Assembly: GCA_036768485.1 (NCBI GenBank)
Contig: JAVLUZ010000617.1
Location: 124,001-188,000 of the forward strand
Direction of reading: 5' to 3'
DNA from: Mermis nigrescens
Lineage: Eukaryota > Nematoda > Enoplea > Mermithida > Mermithidae
DNA length: 64,000 nucleotides
The notes below the pieces were generated by a model, which saw only the letters and a program-made list of their open reading frames with translations, was not told the origin of the DNA and searched no databases. This document shows, piece by piece, positions 37,091-49,000 of this stretch (positions within the stretch are counted from its first letter, which is position 1; each line of letters begins with the position of its first letter). A program made the translations under genes and the position numbers.

Positions 37091-40000
37091 TTATGTCTTT
37101 TTGAAACTATGCCAAAATTCCTCATCGTCCGTCACATTAAGAAAACGCTCAAACGCTTCCCTGTTGCACGTGCCGTCTTTTGAGAACATAAATTTGTGGT
37201 ACGTTCCATCCATGTAAATGGCTGCATAAATACGTAAATAACTTGGTCGATAAGGAACTGCTCTAAACGACTCATTTTTCAACGTTTCTCATCGAGCACT
37301 ATCCATAGGCATCAAAAAATTGCGAAATAAACAAAAAGAATTTCAAAAATTGAATTCTGGGGGAGGGGGTACCAGTGCGATGTGCGACTGCTGTCACGAT
37401 GAATATTTCTGCTAATTAGCAAAAGTGCTGAAAGCTTGCTAAGAGACGCAGAACGAACATAATGAATTATCGAGAAATTAGTTAATATAAAATAAACTAC
37501 GTTCTCAGTTTAATTTGCGGGCCTTGTTGTTCATTCGAAAAATCAGCCTTAAGCCAAAACAGCTTCGCTATCTACCGTAAAATTTAATATTTTTTATACG
37601 TGGGCCCGATGGGAAAAAACCGCCAAAAATAGCACCGAAAATTCAACTCTAGCGGGTCTATCGATTTGGGAAGTACGCCGAATTCATGGGGAGGGAGGGT
37701 CCAGACCCCCATGTTCATGTTTGATAAACACACATTCAGATGATTTTTGACAGATTAGTGTTTTTTTGTTTCCAAAAAATCTCGTGCATGTACATACATA
37801 GATGGTTCTGAAAAATCAGCCGGATGCAAAAAACGAATGCTGACTCACGAGATTTCCCATGTTGCACAAAATAACTGTATTTTGTTTGGACAACTCAGAA
37901 TTCGAATACCTCAAGAATTTAACGCTCGATATATTCTTTCGTTCGCTGAGTCCTGATGTCAATGGATAAAAGCTGATGAAAGGCATCGAAAAAAGGCGTT
38001 TTTCGTCTCTACATATCATTAATTTTTTAGCCTTTTTTGATTTTTGAAATTTTTTGAACTCAGGCTCCTCAAAATTTCGGCCCCAACCTGCCCATACAAA
38101 TATGATCACAACGAACGTACATATAATAGCGTACTATTCAAACTTTAAAATGGAATTCAATCGAATCAAAATCAAAATGAATCGAATAAAAAATTTTGAA
38201 AAAAATCGATCAAAAACAAACAAAAATAAAAAAATTAAATGCACAAACGGACATGTGGTGTATATCTGCATGCAGAACCAACCCTGAGCGCGATTTAGAT
38301 AGCAAAACAATTACAAGTCTTGTTTTTAGCCCGCTAGATATATAGTGCAATTTGTGACCGTGTTCAAGATAGGTTCTCCGTGCCCATCATACATGATCTT
38401 GGGGAAAGGGATTGAGAAGGAGGTTTCAGATCTCAATTTTTTCACCCCATCCCCAGAATTCGCGATTTTTCGAAAACTCCAAAAAAGTTCGTGCAAAAAG
38501 TGCTGTTTTAAGCGTTTTTAGCTACCTATTTGCTCAAAAGTGTCACATTTGCGGCACTTCGCGCCATACACTCATTTTTTTGACTACATTCGCTTGAATT
38601 AATTCGAATTTTTTATTTTTTTCAAATTTTGTATGCTCTAGAAAGATAGAGCATCGTCAGAAACGCCGAAAAAACGATGTTTTTAACGCGTATCCGCCAT
38701 TTTTGAGCCAAAAGACACTTTGAAATTTCACCCCCTCCCCAAAATTTTCACGCGATGCATGTCTAGTGCCAACATTTCGTTGTCTTAATCGTACACTGCA
38801 CAAATTGAAAATGCAATTTTGTTCTTTAAATCGAAAATTTTTTAAAATTTTTTCTAAATTTGTTTTTTAAATTAGCTATAAATATCTTTTTTCAATTCAT
38901 TTTTGTTTTAAAAATGAAAATCGCGAAAAATAGTTTCCCGTTTCCAAAAAGAATAAAGGAAGAAACTACGCAATTTATATATGAAGTACGGAAGCGTACA
39001 CTATCAAATAGATAACAATGCAAAACAACAGATTTACAACAATGAAATTAGAGACTAAGCATCTGTCAAATAAGTAATTAATTTATTAATTAATTAAATA
39101 TAAATAAATATCTCATAAAAATTTAATACGTAAATAGAACGAAAAAATATGTACCGACCTGTCACAGACTGATTGGAACTACCAAAGCCACAGATGCATG
39201 GACATTCTGCTAAACCGGCGCATTTGGCAAGCGCCCATTGAGAATCGACATAAGAGCCTAATACTCCGATATTTTGAAGGCTATAAAGCGAGAGAACATT
39301 GACAAATTAAAATAAAACATCTTCGTAAAAAATATAACATATAAAAAAGTATGAATCGAATCAGTATGCAAACTTCGCCTCAAAAAATCCAATAGCAAGA
39401 TACTTCTGGAAAAGTATTCTATGTTCTATGTGAACTAAATATATTTTATATCCAATAAATTTTCAACATTCTATGACCACATGCACATTTTTCGACTTAA
39501 ACCGTCCGACTAAAACTTATAAATCATTCTTAAAATCGATAATGTCCATTTAAAATAAAATCAACGGGCCCACACATGCACGCTAGTGGTGTGGGGGGTA
39601 TCCCCTACCAGGACTTTTGAAAAGCATACCCTCCTCAAACCATTTTGTACCAAAACCTATTGCTCGGAACATGAAAATGCGTCAAATGACGTCTAAGAGT
39701 ATAATTTCAGGTAGGTAATGTATACATGCTTATTTTTCGAGCAGTAGACTGTACAATTCATTCATCCAGTCAATTGATTTTCATTATTTCGTATGAATTT
39801 GATATCACGCAGGTAATTCAATCGACCTCATTAATATTATTTTCACGCAAATTCAGCCATAAATAATTATGAAGAATAAAATTCAAAAAAATAAGTATAG
39901 AAATTTGTCAAAATTTGACACTGAATAGCAATGTTTGTTTAGCGCCACCCCCATTTGCGAGGCCGCTAATAGCCAGGATAGAGCATTTGCGTGTAGTCTC

Positions 40001-43000
40001 TCATTAGCGCACCAAAAAACGTAGAACCGTTAAGAAATAGGCACGAATAAGGGTATTTTTGAGCGTTTTCCAATGAGCCCTATACGTTGCTGACGATAAA
40101 TTTCGAAAAAAATCAAAAAAACTTGTCACCCCTTTCAACTCATACAACAAATCTAATTTTGAAGCTATCTACATTTGTACACGACTGATTTCTCTTTATG
40201 CGGTCCATGCTAGACTAAGCGATTCCTTTACGCTATCGTTGCACTGAATTTTCGTGCATTGCAAAAAACAACAATACGCGAACTCAATAACTAGACGCAG
40301 AGCACCTACAAATTTGGCATGTTTGCCATGTCTGCTCTAGTTCAGGCTGTTTAGAAAACAAACATAATATAAAAACAATTAATATGGCGCGAAGCGTCTC
40401 AAAAGGTGGGTTCCCTTTCTGCAAAGTTGCTAAAGCAGGTACTCGTTGGTGTTGAAATGAAAAACTAGTGACGGGAAAATAGAAATAACACATTTTGTTG
40501 TTGTTGTAATTGCCGTCACATGTTGTCATCCATCGATCGATCAAAGGTCTAGAGAGGCCACTACTAATTGAGGCCCTTTCCATAGGTCACTGACACGAGC
40601 TTGTGTTGGTCGGGATGGACAGTTGAAGAGGTGTCGTGTATCTTCTGTTGCCGCCAAACAACGTGGGCAGGTGTCGGGTGTGAGGCCGCTGGAGTCGAGT
40701 TTGCTGCGCGTGGACGCCAGGATGTAACTGTAGCCACGGGCTAAGGTGGATCTTGTTTGGCGAGGTAGCAATTTCTCTTGCAGGGATATATTGGGAGGGC
40801 GTCGGTTTATTAGTGGGTTGCGTTGAATGAAACGAAGGCGACAGGCCTGGATAGCATTCTGATGGAGCTTTTGCAGTTGTTGTTGCAGTGAAGCTGTTGA
40901 GGGTAAAGTTGTGAGGTGCCGTTTGACTCTGTCGTTCGAATACATTTTGAGTGTGTTTTTCAGCCGAAAGTTCCGTTGCCGCCGTGTAGGTGGTCCAGGA
41001 CAACCAAAAAGTTGCCTGCACCACGGTTTTTTTTTTGTATTCGGCAAAGATTTTTCCCGATGTACAAAGACTTTTCGGGACCGTCTTTGTACATGTACAA
41101 AGATTTTGGGAAGACAAAAATTGCAAAAAAGGTCTATAATTCGAAAAAATTTCGGCGCTTCGCGCCGAAATGAGTAATTGTGTGTTCTATATATCTTTAT
41201 AATGGCAGAAATTGCATTTCAAAAGTAAAAATGTCAAATTTTTCGGCGCTTCGCGCCGTTTTAAGACGATTCTTAGTGATTTTTGCCCTTAGAGACCCAG
41301 AAATTAGCTAAAACACACTACGAAAAGTCGAAGAACTCTGTTTTTACGATACTAAAATCGCTGCTGTACCATATTATAGTACCCAAAAATTTTGTGTATA
41401 CAAAATGTACAAAGATTTTTAGGAGGACAAAAACTGTAAAAAGGTGTAAAATTCCCAAAATTTTCGGCGCTTCGCGCCGAACTGATAAATTATTTGTCCT
41501 ATATATCTTTAAAATGGCAGAATTTGCATTTAGAATGGAAAAATGTCAATATTTTTCGGCGCTTCGCGCCGTTTTCAGATAATTTTTAGTAATTTTTAGC
41601 GTCATAAACCCAGAAATTAGCTAAAATACACTACCTAAGATCGAAAACCCTGTTTTACCACACTAAAATCGCTACTGTACTAATTATAGTACACAAAAAT
41701 TTGCATGTGCAAAATGTACAAAGACTTTTGGGGACCATCTTTGTACATGTACAAACGGACCTTGTACAAAAAAAAAACACTGGCCTGCACGGATGTTGGT
41801 CGTGGAGGCAAGATGCATATAATTGGTCTGTCAAAAGTCGATTGTGGACTTGGACCGTCAGCATACGTGTTTCGCTGTGTAAATGGTCAATTGGCGACAT
41901 TTGAAGGCAGCCAGTAATAGTTCTAAGTGCGGTGTTCTGGCAGATTTGGAGTTTGGCAAGATTTGAGGATGTTAGTGTTGGTGTCCAAACTGGTGCCGCA
42001 TAATTAAGAACCGATCTACAGATCGCCTTATAAGTGAGGAGCAATGTTTCTTTGTTAGAGCCCCATGATCGGCCAGCTAAAGCTTTGATGATGTTGTTTC
42101 GTTTCTGAATACGAGATTTCAGAGCTTCAACGTGTTGTTTAAAACAAAGACTTGGGTCGAAGAGAACCCCAAGAATTTTAGGGTTCTTAACGGTTTGAAG
42201 TCGAGCATTAGTAATAAAAATGTTTAGTTCCAGCGAGTGTTGGCGTGTCTCGGGAGTAAACAACGTACAAGTAGATTTTTCCGTCGAGATTGTGAGGTGG
42301 CGCTGCTGAAAAAATGAGGAAATGTCTGTCAGATAGTTGTTCATGTTTGTTTCCATTGTTTTCACATTCGAGTCGCTGGTGAAGATGGTAATGTCGTCAG
42401 CGTATGATACGATATGAATGTGTGGTGGTGGCCGTGGAAGCTCACGAATGTAAGCATTAAAAAGAGCTGGTGAGATCACCGAACCTTGAGGCACACCCAT
42501 TCTGGTGATGGCGTAACTTGACGATGAGTTTCTAAACTGACATTTGGCTTCTCTTCCGCGCAAATATGCCACCAACCAGCGGCAAGTCCAACCAGGCATC
42601 GTGGAGTCCGCCAAGATCTTGATTAACGTCGTGTGGTCAACTGAGTCAAACGCTTTACTGAGGTCTAGAGCTATAGCAATAGTTCTCTTAGCTGGTTTAG
42701 GGCAGTTGAATCCTTGGCAGATTGCTGTGGACAAGTTAAGCAGGGCAGATGTAGTTGAGTGACGTGGTCGGAAACCATGCTGATGAGCCGCAGGTGGAAG
42801 GTGTTCTACGATTATTGGAAGCAATAAACGTTCCATAATCTTTGCTGCTGGGCATAGGATTGAGATGGGGCGGTAAGAGGAGGCTGTGTTTGGTTCTTTG
42901 CCTGGTTTGGGAAGTGCGATGATGGTGGAGCGTTTCCAAATAACAGGTAAAGTAGCCGTTGATGCAGATAGGTTCAATAAGTCAGTCAACGTTTGGAGGC

Positions 43001-46000
43001 CACAGGGGCCCAAATGCTTCAAGAATGGCATGGCAATGCCATCTGGACCAAAAGCTCTTGAGTTTTTGGCTGAGGTGATAGCTAATTTCACCTCGTTGAT
43101 GGTGAAGAGCACTTGTTGTAATTGTTTGCTATGTACATGACGGATGATACGGCGTGTAGCGGTAGAAGAAGAATGTTGTCGAACTGCCGTAAATTGTTTT
43201 AAGAGCTTTGTGGCGATTTTTCGATTATTAGTTTCTTCACCACTATCAAAACGAATGGGTACATTGTCAATTCCTCGACTTTTCCCATCCAATGATTTCA
43301 CCGTTGCCCAGAGATGTTTTACGTTAGCTGAGCGATGGTCTAGCGAGGTGACAAAATTGTGCCATTTTCGCATTTTTTCTTGGTCACATTCTTTGACAAT
43401 AATTTCGTTTATAATAGCAATTCTAGCAGAGGATGGATTAACTGCTCTGATCGAGTCACGTTCTTTGACGAGTCCCCGAATATGGTCTGATAAAGATGGG
43501 TTGTAAAGTTTACGACGACCATAAGGTATCGACTTCTTAGCAGCAGCGATTATCGCACGTCGGAGTGTAAGTTCTCTTTCATGGACAGACGAATGAGCAT
43601 TAAGTCGCGATGACAGGAGAATTTGCTCAGTAATGTCCGTGAAAAGTTTCCAATCAGCCTTGCTGAAGTTTACATATGTTCTTTTAGCCGATGTAACATA
43701 CTCCATCGAGAAGTCGATTTTGACCAAAATTGGTAGATGGTCTGATGCGAGGGTAATTTCTGTGCTCCATTGTGAGGATGATGCTAGATTAGAAGATGCA
43801 AGCGAAATGTCTGGAGACGTTGGACGCTGTTCGTTTGTTGAGGGGAGACGAGTAACGCATTTTTCATTTAAAGGGAGCAGGTCGGATTGGTCAATTAGAT
43901 CAGCAATTATATTGCCACGGTTGTCATTGATCGTCGAGTGCCATAGGTTGTGATGGGCGTTGAAATCGCCCAATACACATTTTCAATAAATTCGGCGCGA
44001 AACGCCGAAAAATTTTGGAAAACTTCCATTAAAAATGCCGTAAGAATGTTTTAATTTCTACTTTTCCATCCGAAAAGGCCTTTGCGCATGACGCTAATGT
44101 ACGAAATGTCTCGTTAACGTGGAACAGGTTTCATTGGCGCCGCGCTATTGAAAAAGTAGTCTTGAAAAGGTAGGTAAGAAAATTACTAATTTATCACCTC
44201 TCAAAGGAAACTCGATAAAACCCTTCCCAGAAGTTTTGACCGTGTGCATGTATGAACGCATGAGAACCCATCGAATTTCTAGCCCCGGGAAATAAAATCC
44301 AGCTAAAACTGGCAGACGTACACAATAGACAGATACAATTAAATTTCAAGAAACAAATGTGTTTTGGCCCATTTTAAATTATGTAAATACGGTGTGAGCA
44401 ACGAATAATGAAATGAGAACATATTTTGACGTTTCGTATATGAACATATCTGATTACATGCAGATACACAAAGTAAATGAACAAATATTTCCTAAAACCA
44501 TTAATAAAAAAATCAAATAAAAATTTAAAAATAAAACAATTGAATATTTCCCAAAACAATTAAATATTTTCTAGAGCAATTAACAATTAAACAACAGACA
44601 TACGCAGATCGCCGATTTAAACTGAAATCCTTGATGCAAAAGACGTGGATCGTTCCTTTGTCACTTGAAGCACACAAGTAAGCCGAGTCCGAGCTGAACT
44701 TAATGCAGTAAACAAAGCTGACAGACACTTACAAATATAAAAAGTATTAGGACAACCATTATTCACACAGAAAGTTGCGTAAATAAACGTGTCATACAAT
44801 AATCAGATCTGGAAACGGAAAATGTAATAGGTACATAGTTTAAAAAGCATTTTGATCCAGGAATTATTAGATTTTAATTGTCTCGGAACATAGCGAGACT
44901 CGGATAAAAAGATGCTCCCATTAACTACCCCGTTCAGTAGCATAGGCTTATTTTTAAAGAAGGCTGTAAAGGTTCATTGTAAATAATAATGCCTCAGGTT
45001 GGTATTCTATCGTAATACGAAAACGAATTACAATATCCATGTATCTCCTTGGACTAAATAAGCAGCATCAGGCATTGCGATCGAAAAGACTGGCAGACGA
45101 TTTGAACGGAGTGGTTGGGGGACATTTTATAAGTAACTCCACTAATAACTCGTTAAGATTAATTATCTGAAAAAACCCCGTCTGATAGTGAAAAAGGTCA
45201 TTTCAATCAAATTTTCACAACTTTTCCGATAATGATTTTTTGAATTATTTTCTTGCTTTCATGTAAAAAAGTGAAGCTATTCACATTTATATATGTATCT
45301 ACGAGTAGTACATAAACGTACATGCATACCTCTTTTATTTAGACTGTTTCCCAATATCAATTCATCGCACAGAAGGCGGCATATATTGCTAGATAAGCCA
45401 CCTATGTTGTTATGAGTGAATAATAAAGAGTAATTATGTAATTACCAGTAAACAACTGCAGGATCTGTGCCCCTGCGTAATTCGGCTAACAAATTTTTCT
45501 TCTGAATGTCGAACAGCCTGATAAGCGTACCCTGTTAAAAGATGTAACGTTAGGATTAATCGACATAGCCAACCAAAGCTTATTAATTGGTAGCATATTG
45601 TGTATTGAAAGCACATTTTCAATACGGAATTAAAAGTTAAGCAAAGTTCTTTCAACCTTTCGCTGATTACTGCTATCGCAACTTAAATTACAGAAAACAT
45701 AGATTAGAACAAACAACCTATCTTGTCAGTAAATAAAAAAATAATTAATCATGCAACCATTTAAGATAAATATTGCGTGATTTTTTGCCGAATCAGTAAG
45801 TTGACTGAATCTTTGCATTACTCGATAAACATTATAGCTGTTGCGGCTAAGTGCAATAGAATGTCAACAAGGATTTCACCGGTCATCAAATTTTAATTTT
45901 TTTTGCATCAGAAACGAAATTAACTGATTCTATATCAGATTTTTACGCTAACTCCAAATCTAGCTTGAGAAATTTTTGTAGCACATCGAGTTTTTGAGAT

Positions 46001-49000
46001 ATTTGCATATTAAAAATTATGCAAATAATGATTTCTTTTTGTGTAAATATCAAATTGGGGAAGGCAAAGTGATCACAGTGGGACACATTCATAAAACATT
46101 GTTCCTACTTCATTCCCTCCTAAATTTAAAACTGTCCCCGTAGCTTATTTCACTCACTTCTGTAAAATAAAATATATAATTTGCATATTTCACACAGTGT
46201 GTAAAGTATAAATCATTGTCTGCCTGGTATGTCTGCCTCTGAATAATTTTCAACACTTTCTTAACTAATTTTGTTGCGCTGATTTCGAAATGTGTTTTTT
46301 GTTTTGTGCTAGCCCATTTACTTCTTACAAATAATTCAGAATTTATAAAATGTTTAGAAATTCTAAAGAAAAATTTCCAACGCAAATTGAACAGTATAAA
46401 AACTTCTAAAACTGGACAGTTGTTGTCTTCCAATCTATCAAACAATTAGAATATACTTCCTCAGTATTAAAAAATGCGAATAAGGCAAGGATTATGATTT
46501 GTCATTTACATTGAAAATTTTTTTTCAAAAGTTGTAATGGTGTGAAACTTTTGAAGCACATATTGTTTTGCAATACATTTTAAAACAGAAATTTAAAAAA
46601 AAACTAGATTCGCTAGTGCGAAACCGTAAGCGGACTTGTAATCAGCGTAAAAGCCTGTTTTAGAAGACATGTATTCACTATTTTCAAGATGTAGAAGAAT
46701 TATTCTGAATATATGCTTCAAACTTAACACTACAATAATTTGCAAATTAGGTGTAATATTTATAAAATAAGAATAAAGTGAGCAACACTATTGATATTTA
46801 AATCACTAGTAAGTCTGTATAAAAACAATTTCAGAGTTCAAACTCCTAAAAAATTATTGTGGCTCCTAGATTTCCATAAGTAATATCAATGGAAGATCTG
46901 ATTTGCATAAATTTGATATACAAATATCTCAAAAAGTTGACGTTAGTGATCGACCGGGGCGTCTGTTTTGGCCGGGGCCGGGGCCGGTGGCCGGGGGCGG
47001 AGTCAGACAAGGAAAATATTATTGCATGACACATACTTGGGGTGGGCATAGGAAGAGAAATAATGAGCGACTGCTTCATTCAGTAGTAAATGGCAAGCGC
47101 AAAGTTAGGTGCGCCTTTCCAAATCAAGTTTTATTACTATTTATTTCACAAGAAACATTTAGTCGAGTGTTTCATTGTCTGAATCATCAATAAATTGTGT
47201 ATCGCTGCTATTATCACACTCAATATTATTTGAATCTTCACTACTGCTACTGCTGCTGCTTGCGCTGCGTTCTACATGTTCATCAGCCTAAGTGCTTAGG
47301 AGCTTTTACGTTATGAATCCAATTGCTCGCAAATTATGCTTTAGAAATAAGAGCTTTTGAAGATTTTCTGGCTTCAATCGAATTCTTGAACCACTAGCCA
47401 AATCACGAGCTGACTTGAATTCGCGTTCGCTGGACACAGATTCAATAGGCGGGCTGAGGTATTTTTTTGAGAGCTAACTTACAGAAGCGAGCATACATGA
47501 TCATGGGGGTTTGGGGGGTTTTCATCCCCTCCCCAAAAAAAATTTCACCTTCCGCAAAAAATTTTTCACCCCCCCCTCCGAATTCACACTTTTTCAGAAA
47601 AATCATAGGAAGTGTCTAGATTTAAGCGTTTTTAGCGTTCAAATGGCTCGACTTTGTCAAGATTTTGGCGCTTCGCGCCAAATTGGCATTAAATAGTCAT
47701 TTTTTCGACTATATTTTGGTCAATTTAATGCAATATCTCGAAATTTTTTCGTGTTTTTATGTTCTAGAAAGAAAGAGCAACAATCGTTATTAACAAAACC
47801 AGAAACAGAAGTAGTGGAATCACAGAGATGTAGCGATTGGGCGGAATAGGTATTGGACGTAATAAATGAGACATATATAGTTTATCGGATCGAACGCAAT
47901 TCTGCAGTGCATTATACATTCGCCTTTAATTAACTTCCGTCCTAATAACTATCACACAAGAACCGCGTTTTAAAGCAGGCGGTTCTTATTCAATTACATG
48001 TAAAAGTTTTTGTAAAAATATTTTTTTGAAAAGGTACAATTTCCACCTAGAAATAGAACGTATTTGTCAACTCTAAACCTTTTAGCCACTAGCTACGAAT
48101 AAATGAGATAAAAGTAGAATTTGGTTAGATTAGTTGAGTGAAGGAATCAAAAACATGCAGATTGTCCTGAACATTTATTCAGTAAAAGCTCATTTATGCA
48201 CAGTAGCAAGGATATAACAAGGACTAAGTATACATACATATGGTCGAATCAGTACAGTTCTCAAAATTGACATTTGCCCATTGATAAATAGCAGTATCAC
48301 ATCCTGTACAAAATACGAATTACACTAAATTTTTCCCCGGCCCCGGCCATTTTTTGACCTTGCCCCGGCCGGGGCCAGGGATGCTGAAAAATGGCCGGGG
48401 ATAGCCGGGGCCCCGGTCGATCACTAGTTGACGTGCTAGAGAAATTCTAAGGCCAGATTCGGAATTGGCACAAAAATCTGATTAAGAATCAACTGATTTT
48501 GTTTATGATGCAAAATTGTTGTTGGCCGGTGTTTTAGGATATATGTAGGTACGTAAATGGTTAACATTAATGATGCGCAAAGAAAAAATCCTGCGTCGAA
48601 CTCGCTTAAATAACTCAGATATAAAATAAAATTTGAAAAAATTATTCAAATATAAATAATATAAATTATTTAAATATAATTATATTAACTTCATTGACCG
48701 TACGTTTTATTACTTTCTCGCATTCTTCGTAATTGTCGCGTTTTAAGCAATAAATTATTTCATTCATTCATTCATTCATATTCTTTCTTGACTCAGAATA
48801 TTATTTTACGACATTTCTTAAGCCTTTTCATTCACCACGTTTACCTTCACAGATGCAGTTGCTAAAATGGTCCCTTGTCTGTTCATTGATATACAAGCAA
48901 TTTCGTTCTGATGGGCACTTATGGTGATAGGCGAAACAGAACTTGACTGCGTTAGCTGCTTTAAATCCTAAAAACATTAGAATTATCCAATATAAGAACC

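Larger units (their letters stand above)
40497..43974 (-). mobile_element. 5'-truncated jockey-like non-LTR retrotransposon inside a WDR45 intron
   Basis: The element lies between perfect 9-bp direct repeats ACACATTTT (40488-40496 and 43975-43983), a target-site duplication. Read on the minus strand, it begins inside the endonuclease domain (GDFNAHH near 43960), so the 5' end is lost, as is common in target-primed reverse transcription. It ends in a short (CAA)n tail at 40497-40507. It sits sense to the host gene. A 761-bp MITE with its own 8-bp duplication splits it at 41014-41790. Exact clade (jockey, CR1 or related) cannot be settled by eye. Confidence 0.93.
46944..48426. mobile_element. 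Ac-like hAT element (E family) with transposase relic
   Basis: 17-bp perfect inverted ends TAGTGATCGACCGGGGC with exact 8-bp duplication GTTGACGT (46936-46943, 48427-48434). GGCCGGGG-type GC-rich repeats lie just inside both ends. The middle holds a hAT transposase C-terminal fragment (47306-47480) and a B-family MITE (47492-47780). It sits in a WDR45 intron. Confidence 0.92.

Noticed and set aside
40911..43506. Plus-strand open frames opposite the reverse transcriptase
   Set aside because: Antisense shadows of the retrotransposon ORF on the minus strand.
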